DNA of 64,000 nucleotides from Amoebidium appalachense. Its lineage: Eukaryota > Ichthyosporea. Positions within the stretch are counted from its first letter, which is position 1. The number at the start of each line of letters is the position of its first letter. Below the pieces are notes generated by a model that was not told the DNA's origin, searched no databases, and saw only the letters and a list, made by a program, of their open reading frames with translations. The position numbers were made by a program, and so were the translations under genes. Location of the stretch: contig CAVNZM010000013.1 of the NCBI GenBank assembly GCA_963693365.1, positions 3,472,001 to 3,536,000 of the forward strand, given 5' to 3'. Below are positions 21,481-32,859 of this stretch, one piece after another.

Positions 21481-22683
21481 ACGTCTACCGAGAACGTAGG
21501 GTGTTACTAATAATAGAAAACTAAAAATAGACACGCTGACATTTACTGTAGATCTGCCGCCGGGCCGGGCCCGCCGGCAAGCGGACATTCAAAGCCCCAC
21601 AGATCTGCCGGGCGCCCCGTACAAACGGCCAGTCACACATAACCTTTTTTAGGCGAATTGGTCGACACGATCTCCGCGTGGGCCCGGCCGAGGCTCTCTG
21701 GACGGAACCGTTTCGGAACCAATTCCGAGTCGGGTCGGAATCGGGTAGAACTCGAATTGCCTTTTTATTGCGCTGTATGAGTCACTGCGGACTGGAAAGG
21801 AAGGGTTCCCCTCATGATCAGGCTTTGTTAGCGTTAACTTTCTCGCTGCCGGGGCGAGCGCACTGAGTCATCTGGGCGAAAATCTTTTCTTTTGACTCGG
21901 GTTTATTGATCCGTTGATGAATGAAGGCAACGTGCAGCCACAGGCTACATAACCATCAATGGAACTGAATTCGAAAAGCCAAAGCTACGAAATTATAAAG
22001 CAACAAGTGACTGAAGGACACCAGCTGCGGGCAAAACCTTAAGTATACGTGTATGCGTGAAACTAGTCAATTGCTCCAACTAGTCATATGCATCGATGTT
22101 GACCAGACCACATGTTCCGCATTGAAGAAGACATCATTACTGCTCCTTCCCAACAGGCCCCCCTCAAAACCTACCGAGGCACAGCAAGCAATTGCAAGTC
22201 AGCCTCTAAAAGAGCAATGCAGACCAAATCTGAGCTAAATAACAATCCCAACGGGCCCGGCCCCTTAGTAGATAACCCGGAGAAACTGCATCTAGCTTTC
22301 TGATAAGGTGGCCTAGTTGTGGCAGGACACACAGAAAAACACAATTACAGAATGCATGCAAGCAAACCTGGACAATTGCCATGTGACTGGAGGCTAAGGA
22401 CTGGCAGTCACTTGGAAAGCTCCCCGACGACCAAGACTTCGCCGCCCCTCCACTCACGCAGCGCAGAAGCAGCTGAAGAAGTTGCAGCAGCCCACCGCCA
22501 ATAGGTCGCGTAGAAACGTAGACAGCGTGTAGAAGTTACCATATGTTGCAGTGGACCACCAGGCGTTGAAGAAACCACTTCTCAAGCGAGCAACTCCGCG
22601 AAAGGGAGATGCCCCCAGCAGTAGGAATACACCAGGCCACACCACACACATGCTGCAGTCACGTTCCCCTGAGTGGGACTCCC
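21481..22683. other. Unassigned sequence upstream of the gypsy element
   Basis: No gene model could be supported. It includes a short run of degenerate GGAATCG-like words (21700-21760), similar to a run at 30640-30760. Open frames are short and lack recognisable motifs. Confidence 0.5.
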
Positions 22684-23305
22684 TGTGGTATATTATACTA
22701 TACCGGATATCTAGTATGGATGTACACAGGTTGAGATATACGCGCACGTGTACATGTATATATCATACCACTGTGTTTGATCTTAGGTAGGCCAGTATGC
22801 ATGTCCCCCCCAGTCTTGTGCGCATGAGCATGGAGTTAAACATATGTGCACGTGCAGCTTGCAGGATTATTCATGGGAAAACAGATATAATAGTCACATG
22901 GGACCGACACGTAGTAGAGGAACCATGAGCGTTAAGTTATAGTTTTATCATGGGAAAATATGCAAGTAGCCGTGAGGTATGACTGTGGAATGCATCGTTA
23001 GGCAAGTACTGTCACCCGATTGGCTCACTAAGTTTATTGGAACCGTGATAGCCATGGGACAGAACCGTGAACCGTATGTGATTGGCTCTCGTAGCCAAAA
23101 GGACATACCGATGCGCATGTCTGAGCCGCTGTGCGAGCTCCGATATAAGGGCATGTCGGAGGCTTCAGAGCTCACTCAGTGTGCTCGGCTTACTAGGTGT
23201 AAGTAGGACTAGCACGTAACTAAGCAAAGCGTGGTCTAGTCAACCCCGTTCATTAATTTTACAAATATATTGTTTGTCACGGACACACGATCTCTTTATA
23301 CAACA
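22684..23305 (+). repeat. 5' LTR of the gypsy element (622 bp)
   Basis: Boundaries are fixed by the CTCCC target duplication on the left and by the match to the 3' LTR ending TACAACA. Confidence 0.95.
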
Positions 23306-23321
23306 GCTGAGCTACACCCCC
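23306..23321 (+). promoter_or_regulatory. Putative primer-binding site matching the 5' end of tRNA-Ala
   Basis: The 16 bases directly after the 5' LTR, GCTGAGCTACACCCCC, are the reverse complement of GGGGGTGTAGCTCAGC, the usual first 16 bases of eukaryotic tRNA-Ala. There is no match to a tRNA 3' end (TGG...) at this place. The tRNA sequence is recalled from memory, not looked up. Confidence 0.55.
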
Positions 23322-23396
23322 TGCAGCGCTAGTTCTTGCGCTGCAAGTGTGCTCGTTTCAAGCAAGTACTATGTTTTTAGTTGTTTGGGTTCTAAC

Positions 23397-25283
23397 ATGT
23401 CTGGCCACCTTGGTGACGACAATGCCGGCCCTAGCGGCCTGCATGGGGGCGAAGCAAGAAACGCCGACATCATTTTCCTTGAAGAACTCGGGTATAATGT
23501 TCCCCTTTCTCCCCCCGGCGCTTCACCGTGGTACCCTCCTGGAGCAGACATTCCGTTGCTCGACCGTGTCTACTTCCGTTCACACGACCTGCAACACGAC
23601 AATCAATACTGCTTCTCTTTTCGTTCAGGGGAAACCGACTACGGCCAATCATTTGACCCCGAAGACTTGCCACCTGAAGACAATCGACATTCATCAGTCG
23701 ACCTTCTCCACGGGCTGGAAGTCGAGGTCAACGCGAACGCAAGCAGAGGCACCAGACGCCCTGGTACGCGCCCTAACGGAGTATGCAAATTTGCACAACA
23801 AGACGGGCGTGAGCCTGGCAGCTTGGTGCTGGTGCGTTCTTGGGTGTCTCCTTCTGTTCATGCTGCTGGCATTGTTGGTATCGAAGTTTGCCAGCTGTAC
23901 AGCGCGCACGGCACTGTACCGTTCGTCGTCGGCACTCACCATGCTCCACCAACAACTACTCGCCCTCGCGAATGTATTCACTTCCAGGCAAAACTACGCG
24001 TGCCTTTCAGGGCAGTCTTCCCACATAACTAAGTCACATGAATTTATCAATCAGTTAGTGGCTCTTAGTCGTGGTGAGCTCGACCTAGTTGTTACTTATT
24101 ATGGTAACCGGGGCCCTCGAAAATTTCATCCAAGCATGCTCCCCTCGTGGGTTCGTGCCGGACGGGGCCCCCGTAAGAACTCTGGCCGAGGTGGTAGGGG
24201 TGGGCGTGGTGGTGGCCGGGGGGGGCATAACAACCCCCCTCCTGCTGCCAACGAAAATGGGGATGGTAATGCAGGTGGCGGCGGCCCCCCACCTCCCCCG
24301 GACGGTGGTGCTGACGGTGGTGCCGGTGGTGCTAATGGTGCCGGAGGTGCTAACGGTGCTGGTGGTGCCGGTGGTGGTGGTGGTGATGGCGGTGGCGACG
24401 GCGGTGACGGTGGTGATGACGGTGACGGTAACGACGGCAACGGTAACGACCGGGAGGGGAAGGAAAAGATTCAACACATCCCCTCAGCAGCAATTCAGTC
24501 CCGTCCTATGCTCGAGGCAGATGCCGATATCGACGAATTCTACAAACAACTCCAACATCATTTAATTTTCTTTTGTATTATGGAGTTGGTGGGCTTGAAT
24601 CGCACGTTGATGTTTATTCGTATGTGCATGGGCCCCGGGGACCCCCGAGATGCTGCCGATAACGTCGACCTTTCCACGTGCACCGGCATCGACGATTTTT
24701 GGGCTAAGTTCCTTGAGAAGTATTTAGACAAGGAACGTAAGGAGGAGTTATTAGACGAGCTGAACAAGCTTCGTTTTATGCACACTCGGGCCTCGATACT
24801 ATAGTAAAGACATTCCACAAGAAATTTAATTGCATCGTCTCCAACACGGGTCTCAAGAACATGCCCGAGGTTGTGCTTCATCATTACCAACGTACCCTCA
24901 ACGACTACCCGGACCTTTGCTCGGAGGCCCGGGCTGCCACCACCCTCAAGCAAGCCATGGCCCGTGTCATCCGACGGTATGAAGCTGATGTGGGTGCTCA
25001 CAATTTAAAATGTAACCGTAATGTGGGTGGTGTAGATGAGATGGGTGGTGGTAGTGGGGGGCATGGTGGTGGTGGTGGTGGTCACGGGGGTGGCCACGGG
25101 GGTAGTGGGGGTAATGTTGGTGGTAAGGGTAAATCTAATGGGGGAGGTAAATGGGCTAAGGACGATAAAAAGAAAGATAAGAGGGGGCCCAATTGTTGGG
25201 CATGCAAGCAGCCGGAGCATCGTTTTAAAGATTGCCCCACCCGAGCTGCCAAGAAGAACAAGGGCAAGCAAAGTGAAAAATAG
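23397..25283 (+). pseudogene. gag of the gypsy element (frameshifted)
   Basis: The capsid region is spread over two frames. An opening frame begins at the ATG at 23397 (MSGHLGDDNAGPSG) and appears to change to the next frame around 23700-23780. A Gly/Arg-rich stretch lies at 24180-24450. A second shift near 24776 leads into the C-terminal part, where a zinc knuckle CX2CX4HX4C (CWACKQPEHRFKDC) is coded at about 25195-25236, followed by a basic tail and a stop at 25283. The first switch point is uncertain; the zinc knuckle and the 24776 shift are clear. Confidence 0.7.
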
Positions 25284-25579
25284 GTAATTGCCGGTGCTAG
25301 ATGCACGGATACGGCATGTATTGCACATTGTGACCCAGTGGGTCACGAGAAAGTAATTAAAAATGTGCCTATACCAAGTGCTTCTGCCCCGGCTTCTTCC
25401 GATATCCCCCCTCCGAGCCCCTTTCCCCCGACCCCCGACCCCCCACCCCCCCACACCTATCCCCCCCCACAAAGAAACTTCGAACACTCGACAGAATAAG
25501 AAAAGTGTTCGATATAAGTGCCATATGCAATCATTATGCAGGAAGACGTATCTATGTTAATGTTGAGTAACGTTGAGTA

Positions 25580-26437
25580 ATGAAAAATACTTTGCATTGT
25601 TTGACACTGGGGCATCATTCACGGTGGTTGAATGTAACGTTGAGTAATGAAAAATACTTTGCATTGTTTGACACTGGGGCATCATTCACGGTGGTTAGTG
25701 AAGCTGTTTTTTCCCGACACATGCAGGAGTTTGCTTTGCAACCCTCTGATGTGATTGTTACTTCCGTACGGAAAAACGATAAAGCTCTAGCTGTGAGTGG
25801 TGAAGTGATGCTCCCGTTATGCCTCGGTTCTCAAACATTCATGTGGCCTTGCTTAGTAATTAAAAATATTAAGCATGACATGATTATTGGGAACGATTTT
25901 GCCAACAAACACATTGCCACCACTAATCATCAAGCACACTCACTAACACTGGTGTCGGGGATGGTGGTGCCGACGTCATCTTTGCACACCCCCTACACAA
26001 TGTGTCCTGTTACCGTCAAGCACGACTCGGACACCACCGTCAAATCTGGCTTTGGATGTGTATTACGTGCAACGGTGCAGGTGACTGCTGCTGCTGCTTC
26101 TGCTGGCACCCTCGGTATCTTCGAGCCTACTCGTGAATTTCGAGATAAGTTCCCCCCCACCATCTGTGAAATTAGTGTGGATAAATCCATTGCTGTTGTG
26201 TGCGAAAATGGTGTGGGTCCGGATTTGAACGTGTTCGGTACCATCGGTCATTTCGTTCCTACGAGCCGACATGAGTACATACACGAACTGAGTGTTTTGC
26301 AAGCCGAACCCCACCCCAGTCGTACACAAACCGTCGTTGGTGCAATAGCGCAGTGCATCAGGTGGGCAACGGGGGGTGGAGAAGGTTGCCTACCCAATTC
26401 ACCTCCGGCCGTGCCACCGCCGGGTGCCTACCGATAA
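25580..26437 (+). pseudogene. Aspartic protease region of the gypsy element
   Basis: The active-site motif FDTGASFTVVS and the later motif MIIGNDF identify a retropepsin-like domain. A 67-base segment (25569-25635 and 25636-25702) is duplicated in tandem exactly over the catalytic motif. Because 67 is not a multiple of three, the upstream copy is out of frame and the join to gag is broken. The frame ends at 26437, before the reverse transcriptase frame, which is separated from it by a poly-C run at 26529-26552. Confidence 0.8.
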
Positions 26438-26511
26438 CATGTGTGGGCACAAAGGGCATGTGAGTGGGACACTAGGCGGTCCGATACACTCACCGATCGA
26501 CCAATCAATGT

Positions 26512-28327
26512 GTGCCGTTGATCATGAAAACCCCCCCCCCCCCCCCCCCCCCGCGAAAAATTTCAGAAATTTCGGGTGGGGGTGCACACGATGCCGGCCA
26601 GGCTCCCCACGGTTTTGATTGGAATAGGGTGCCTCAGAGTATGCTTCCGGATGTCAAGAAACTATTAGAAGCACACTCTCGTTGCTTCATCACTACGGAC
26701 CCCGACGAATTTCCTCAGATTAAAGGATTCACCATGCACATAGACACGGGAGATAACCCACCGATTCGATTAAAACAGTGGAGGTTGGAACAAGTGAAAG
26801 AGCAGGCTGCAAAGGAGATCGTAGAGGATATGTGTCGTAGAGGGCAGATGGAACAAGCACACAGTCAGTATAATTCACCCACCTTCGTAATACGAAAACC
26901 AAACGGAAAATACCGTCTGCGGACTGATTTCCGTGCTCTTAACAAGCAAATTCGAAAATCTGCCTGGCCCATGCCCAACTTGCAACAACAAATAGAGAAG
27001 TTGGCTGGGTATAAGTATTTCTGTAAAGCTGATATGTCGAGTGCCTTTTACCAAATACTGCTAGACGCTGAGTCACGTGAAAAAACAGGATTTTCTGTGG
27101 CTGGTGTGCAGTATCGTTATTGTGTGGCACCACAGGGGCTAAGTACTTCCCCGTCCCAGCTAGCATCTATCATGACACAGATTTTGGCCCCTCTGGCCGA
27201 TGACGTGGTGGTATATGCCGATGATTTAGCTGTGGGTGCACACACCGAAAAAGAATTAATACAGAAGCTTGACCGACTTTTCACCCGTCTCGGTGAATAT
27301 GGAGTTAAGCTCGATGGGGCAAAGACATACATTGGGCTCACGGAAATACCGTTTTTGGGTTGGATTGTAGGTGTGAATGGCATTCGGGCCGACCCGAAAA
27401 AGAAAGGTACAGGCAGTGAAAGATTGGCCGGTACCAAACACACTACACCAACTCCGGGGTTTTCTGGGTATTACTTCGTATCTCCGTCGTCACATTTTAA
27501 ATTATGCAGAGCGAGCCCGGCCCATGAATGCCGAGTGTTACGGAGAAAAACACCGACGGTTAAAATGGACGGACGAATTAGATCGCTTGTTTAAAGATTT
27601 AAAATCGGCGTTATCGGAGGAAGTGCTTGCCCTGCCCGATCTTTACCCCATGGGGGGTCAGTTTCTTATTCGTTGTGATGCTAGTCGGTTCTCGGAAGGG
27701 GCTTGCAGGCTGTATCAAAAACAAAAAGATGGCAAGTTCCGCACGGTGGCATAAGCCTCCCGGATGTTTCAACCTACCGAACGTAGGTGGAGCAACATTG
27801 AACGAGAAACGCATGCAATCTATTGGGCACTGAAAGAGTTTAGGGTGTACGTGTATGGTCGAGTGAATACTATTGTGGAAAGTGACCATAAGCCCTGTCT
27901 TTCTCTTAAAGGTGTCAAACGGATAGCAAACGAACGGATGCAACGGTGGGCTTTGGAAATGCAGGAGTATGATTTCGATCTATACTATCGTCCTGGCCCT
28001 ACCATGCACGATGCTGATGGGTTAAGCCGTATAGGATATATTCTGCATGAGAACGAAAACATACCACTGGAAAAGTGGGATGTGAAAAAGGAGTTACAAG
28101 AGGTTCTCACAGCAGATTTATTCGAGCTTAGCTCGAAACCAGCCGAAGTGTTTGTTGATTGGGGCGATGCACTCGAATTCACACACATTTTCGACCCAGA
28201 CCGCTTGAAATGTGCACAAATTTCTGCACTCAGTCAAGCCGGCCTGCCCTCCCTTTCTGCACTCGGTGGTGCCGGCTATCAGAAGGAAGCAATTATGATG
28301 GCACAAGGGGGGGGACAAAATGTGTAA
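26512..28327 (+). pseudogene. Reverse transcriptase and RNase H of the gypsy element
   Basis: Reverse transcriptase motifs are in order: RPNGKY-like KPNGKYRLRTDFRALN, the FCKADMSSAFYQI block, APQGLSTSPS, and the catalytic box VVVYADDL near 27210-27233. A 4-base duplication (AAAG) near 27405 shifts the frame into the connection and RNase H region (WTDELDRLFKDLK, FLIRCDASR). A single in-frame TAA at 27752-27754 interrupts RNase H just before its conserved ASR block, and the frame runs to 28327. It codes for cDNA synthesis in the intact family; this copy cannot make a complete enzyme. Confidence 0.9.
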
Positions 28328-29867
28328 GGATATAATCACGTGGCTCCGGTGGCTTGCCTCCCTCGATGCCGAAGCCAAACGGGAATGGCAGGCAGGGGGG
28401 GAACGAGCTGCACAGGGTCTTAATCTTGAGTATTTCGGATACAAAAAGGTTAAGAAAATAGCACAAATGTGTGTGATAGAGGATGACGTGCTTTATCATG
28501 TGGCTAAGGATGGTCGTCGTTGCCTAGTATATGTGCCCGAAATCCTTCGTGCTGATTTATTAAGAAGTGTGCACGACGGGGGGGCTCATACTGGCATTGA
28601 ACGAACATACGAAAGATTATACAATTACTATTGGCCACGCATGCACAAAGATATCACTGCTTATGTGAATGCCTGCACACAGTGCCAAGGCCGTAACGAT
28701 AACCCACACTTGAGAAGTAGGCCATTTGAACAGAGATATGAAAATTTAAAAATGTTCTCTCGTGTTTCTGTTGAACTTATGGGTCCGTTCACAGAAACGA
28801 AAAATGGTAATACTTTCATTTGTGTGTTTATGGATATGGCAACGAAGTATTTAATCACTGTGCCCATCCAATCTAAGCATGCCGTTAATGTTGCACATGC
28901 ACTCATGAATGTAATTTGCTATATACACGGCCCCCCTCGTACACTCTTGAGTGATCAAGGATCAGAATTTCTCAATGAGCTAATTGTTGAGGTTTGCCGT
29001 ATAGCAAATATTGCACAAGTGAGCACCTCAGCATATCACCCACAAAGCAACGGTCTCATAGATTTATTAATAATGCACTCTCAAAGTACGTTACTTATGA
29101 GCACACTAATTGGGACACTCTGTTGCCGGTGGTTACACATGCATACAACACAACAACACACAAAATTTTGCAATGTACACCGTATTATCTTGTGTACGGG
29201 CAAGAAGCAACACAATTCCCTGACGTTGCCCTTCTTAGCAGTAACCACCCGGCACTCAAGGACCCAGAGTGGAAGGCATACCGGCGAGAGTTACTAGCCC
29301 GTCTGCCTCTGCTCCGTGCTGTGGTCCAGCAACGTGCCGTACGAGAGCCCCCAGGCCCCTCGGTGGCTCGTGAATTTAAGAAGGGTGCACAGATACGTGT
29401 TCGGAATCAAGCCAAAAATATCGGTGCCTGGGATGTACGGTGGATTACGGGTTACGAAATCGTCAAAAGGGTCGGCCCGGTCACGTACGATCCGAAGCTT
29501 AGCAACTATGAAGAAATCTAAGTGGCACGTGGACGATATTCAGCTTGAATTGAGTGAGCAAAATAGAATTCGGCCTCAAGATCTCTCTCACCTCCCGGAC
29601 ACGGGCGATAGTCACAATTTCAACAAGGTTCTGCCGGACGAGTGGGTGGTGGAAAAGGTGCTTGACGTAAGAATTCAGAAACGGCGCAAGCAATCCACCC
29701 CTTACAAGTGGTACCAGATCAAGTGGGCAGGCAAAGATGAATCATTCACCTCTTGGGAGTGTGAGAAAGACTTGGCCTGCCCGGACAAGATCCGAGAGTT
29801 CCACCAACGCAGAGGTGACCTTGCATCGTTCCACGGATACATTGACTCATTGTGTGGAGCATGGTGA
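28320..29867 (+). pseudogene. Integrase with C-terminal chromodomain of the gypsy element
   Basis: An HHCC zinc-binding N-terminus (ending CTQCQ near 28677-28691), a core with LLSDQGSEF, and AYHPQSNG are visible. The first core acidic residue is E instead of D (VELMGPF). The frame breaks near 29060, exactly where the third catalytic acidic residue of the family would follow NG, and that codon is missing. After the break comes a GPY/F-like module (RVGPVTYDP), another shift near 29515, and a chromodomain (WVVEKVLDVR ... YQIKWAGKDESFTSWE) at about 29640-29765. In the family, chromodomains direct insertion to heterochromatin. Confidence 0.88.
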
Positions 29868-29907
29868 CGTATGTCGAGGACGACATACTTCTTTTTACGG
29901 TGGGGCG

Positions 29908-30522
29908 TGTGGTATATTATACCGGATATCTAGTATGGATGTACACAGGTTGAGATATACGCGCACGTGTACATGTATATATACCACTGTGTTTGATCTT
30001 AGGTAGGCCAGTATGCATGTCCCCCCCAGTCTTGTGCGCATGAGCATGGAGTTAAACATATGTGCACGTGCAGCTTGCAGGATTATTCATGGGAAAACAG
30101 ATATAATAGTCACATGGGACCGACACGTAGTAGAGGAACCATGAGCGTTAAGTTATAGTTTTATCATGGGAAAATATGCAAGTAGCCGTGAGGTATGACT
30201 GTGGAATGCATCGTTAGGCAAGTACTGTCACCCGATTGGCTCACTAACTTGAAGTTTATTGGAACCGTGATAGCCATGGGACAGAACCGTGAACCGTATG
30301 TGATTGGCTCTCGTAGCCAAAAGGACATACCGATGCGCATGTCTGAGCCGCTGTGCGAGCTCCGATATAAGGGCATGTCGGGGGCTTCAGAGCTCACTCA
30401 GTGTGCTCGGCTTACTAGGTGTAAGTAGGACTAGCACGTAACTTAGCAAAGCGTGGTCTAGTCAACCCCGTTCATTTACAAATATATTGTTTGTCACGGA
30501 CACACGATCTCTTTATACAACA
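29908..30522 (+). repeat. 3' LTR of the gypsy element (615 bp)
   Basis: Matches 22684-23305 from TGTGGTATATTATA to TACAACA and is followed by the second CTCCC. Indels relative to the 5' LTR include CTTGAA present only here near 30247 and ACTAT present only in the 5' copy. Confidence 0.95.
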
Positions 30523-30779
30523 CTCCCTCCCACCACAAAAAGAAGAAACGAAAGCCTTTATACTGACCTGTCATGGTGAAGAATCGATATCGGGAAAAAA
30601 AAGTTGATGTGGCAGCTATTGTAAGAGGTCGTTGAAGTGGCGAAAATCGCTTCCGATTCGGATCGGAATAGGGAACCGGATCGGAATCTCTAGGAATCGG
30701 AATCGAGGCGGAATCGGTTAAGGATTCGAATCGGATCGAGAACCCGATTCGCAACATCATTATCGGCAGCGCATCCTCT

Positions 30780-32690
30780 CAGTGAGAGCACAGATGTAAT
30801 GAGGACCGGCGACTGCCGGGCCGATCTGGCCCGAACCGGATCAGGATGACCCGGTCTGAAGGCGCGTGAGCCTGTGGCTCACGCTCATCATAATGATATC
30901 CGACGGCGCCTGAATAAAGACGTCATTCCCCTGTGTAGGGAACAACGGTCAGATCCTGTAGTACAAGTCTCGTCCTTCTTTACATGGTAGCAGAGATACA
31001 GTGCCGTTAAGAACTACACACGCTCCTAGCTAGGATATACGCATACATACACCCAGACTTTTTAGTCCGACACGCTTCCCATCACCTCTGCTTCCAACCA
31101 CCACACAACTTTTCCAGTTTTTTTTCGCCGCTTTTCGCGCGTTTACCACTTTACGTTGTGTGTGGGTTTTGGATGGTCACGTCACAGGAGGTAAGATGAA
31201 TGCTACTACCACACAAGATGCACGGTTTGGGGCTCAGCTCCCATTCCTGCAACAGCTTGCCGCTAATATCTCAGGCACAGCTGCAGAAGACACTCGTATC
31301 CCTAAGAGTGCCCCACACATGCTCGATACCCTTGGGCCGGGCGTGTGGGTTGGTGGTCGGTTTATCTCTACCGACGACTTCACGGTGGCGGCTGCCCAGC
31401 ATGGCTGGCAGCCTCCCCACCAAGAGGCCAACGCCCCTGCTAAATGCCAGGGTGTGTGCGGTGGTCCCGCTCACAAGGGTCCTTGCCACCATTGCTCCAA
31501 CTGTGGCAAATACCATGATCCCCTGGTGTGCCCGGCCGCTGTGGCTTCTCGTTTTCAGCGCATGCCTTATGACACGCGCCAGGCTATTGCCAAAGTGCTG
31601 GGCAAGAACCCGGCACTGCTGACCATCGCTAACCAGCAAGCTGCCGGCGGTCACCAGGCCGCGGGTAAGGGAGGCCGTGGGGGCAACCCCCGCGGCCGTG
31701 GTGGCCGGCGTGGCGGAGCCGGGAAGCCGGGCGGACAACCAGTTCTCCCCGCCCCTGCCCAGGCTGCCCCCACCTACTTGCAGGGTCCAGACGGCAACTT
31801 CTACGCTGTCATGCCCATGGGACCCGTCCCCAACGGATTCCAAGCCCTGCCTGGCAACGCGAACCCCACTGGTAAGTCGCTTCCTCTTACTCGTGAGGTT
31901 TCTTATGTGTCTGTTACCTCTACACATCCCGCTCCGGACTGTCAGAGTATTGTGCAACCAGCCGTCTCTGCCAGCACCACCATCACGGATATGCAACCAG
32001 CTGTTTGTGGTGGCACTGCGGGTCGTGTAGTGGCGGCTATCACATTTGCTGACGCTGCGAAAGGCAAGGGTCCTATCTACTATACCAACACTGTCCCCAC
32101 CTCTCATGGACACCCACCTCTTGGTATAGCCACAACTATCGGTGGTACATGGCGTAGTACGCAGAAACGTAAGGAACCACACATCCCTGCGAAAATTATG
32201 CGGGCCGTCCTGGCAGCTAAAGAAGGCAAGCTGTCCCTACCACTTACTCGGGTGCACTCTAAGACGACTACACTGGCCTCTGGGCCCACCACAGCCCCAC
32301 CCCCTGTTGTGGTGGTGACCCCAGCGGAGGAGCTGAGAGAGGGTGTATGTGGCTCTGTTCCTTTGTCGTCTCCGGTCATGGATATTGATATCACACGACC
32401 ACTTGGTCCCGCAGACCACCCCACTGCCATCACCTTGGAAGCAGGTGTAAATGGGTGTATTATGTCTATGCTCGTCGATCTGGGTTCTTTTGCTACACTC
32501 ATGCAAACATCCCGGGCCCACAGAATAAGCGGAGGTACCAGTGGACTCCGTCAAGAAGCCTTCCGAGCATCCAGCGCTGAAGGAGACTCTCTACACTACC
32601 GCGGCCCTATCTCCGCCGCGGGTCTGATTCCTCTGTACTGCAGTGTACTTGGCAGCAGAACTGCAACATGCTTGTAGCTACAAATTACAC
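30780..32690 (+). mobile_element. 5' fragment of a second LTR retrotransposon
   Basis: A typical primer-binding site TGGTAGCAGAG at 30985-30995 (complementary to the 3' end of initiator tRNA-Met) directly follows TTCTTTACA, which is probably the end of a 5' LTR. An AATAAA lies upstream at 30912-30917 within that presumed LTR. A gag-protease-like frame follows. No reverse transcriptase, integrase or 3' LTR is present before the next element, so it is truncated. The left edge of the LTR is not defined because no second copy exists here. Confidence 0.6.
31196..32677 (+). CDS. Gag-protease-like protein of the truncated LTR element
   Basis: An open frame of about 490 codons starts at the ATG at 31196; the same frame is open back to 31160. 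A cysteine/histidine cluster (CSNCGKYHDPLVCP) near 31498-31538 resembles a nucleic-acid-binding knuckle but with three residues rather than four between the second C and the H. A Gly/Arg-rich basic stretch follows at 31660-31735. Near the C-terminus, MLVDLGSFATLM resembles the retropepsin active-site neighbourhood, but with L in place of the usual S or T after D, so catalysis is doubtful. Its position after a primer-binding site supports the retroelement origin. No close family was recognised. Confidence 0.55.
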   Translation: MNATTTQDARFGAQLPFLQQLAANISGTAAEDTRIPKSAPHMLDTLGPGVWVGGRFISTDDFTVAAAQHGWQPPHQEANAPAKCQGVCGGPAHKGPCHHCSNCGKYHDPLVCPAAVASRFQRMPYDTRQAIAKVLGKNPALLTIANQQAAGGHQAAGKGGRGGNPRGRGGRRGGAGKPGGQPVLPAPAQAAPTYLQGPDGNFYAVMPMGPVPNGFQALPGNANPTGKSLPLTREVSYVSVTSTHPAPDCQSIVQPAVSASTTITDMQPAVCGGTAGRVVAAITFADAAKGKGPIYYTNTVPTSHGHPPLGIATTIGGTWRSTQKRKEPHIPAKIMRAVLAAKEGKLSLPLTRVHSKTTTLASGPTTAPPPVVVVTPAEELREGVCGSVPLSSPVMDIDITRPLGPADHPTAITLEAGVNGCIMSMLVDLGSFATLMQTSRAHRISGGTSGLRQEAFRASSAEGDSLHYRGPISAAGLIPLYCSVLGSRTATCL

Positions 32691-32859
32691 GCGCCTTTAG
32701 TCAAATACATGCGCCTTCATTTTGTACGTATTCTGGATTTTGCGATTGAATCAGAGCTGCCGCCAAAACGTTCAGGCCCGCGTGTGGTGCAGGGGCCGCG
32801 GGTGTGGCAGAGCCTCAACGACTTGACTTTACTTATAATCATAATTGTTTGCTATTATG

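Larger units (their letters stand above)
22684..30522 (+). mobile_element. Ty3/gypsy chromovirus-type LTR retrotransposon, full length but inactivated
   Basis: Two LTRs (22684-23305, 29908-30522) begin TG and end CA and are flanked by an exact 5-bp target duplication CTCCC (22679-22683 and 30523-30527). The internal order is gag with a CCHC knuckle, aspartic protease, reverse transcriptase, RNase H, integrase and a C-terminal chromodomain, which is the chromovirus order. The LTRs differ mostly by small indels (4-6 bases) and a few substitutions, so insertion is fairly recent. Coding is interrupted by frameshifts near 24776, 26440-26550, 27405, 28310, 29060 and 29515, a stop at 27752, and a 67-base tandem duplication in the protease. 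Confidence 0.95.

Noticed and set aside
24085-24477. Minus-strand Thr/Val-rich frame in gag
   Set aside because: It is a shadow of the Gly-rich gag region on the plus strand.
24776-24800. Programmed -1 frameshift in gypsy gag
   Set aside because: No proper slippery heptamer in the zero frame. The element has many other frame breaks, so a simple indel is more likely.
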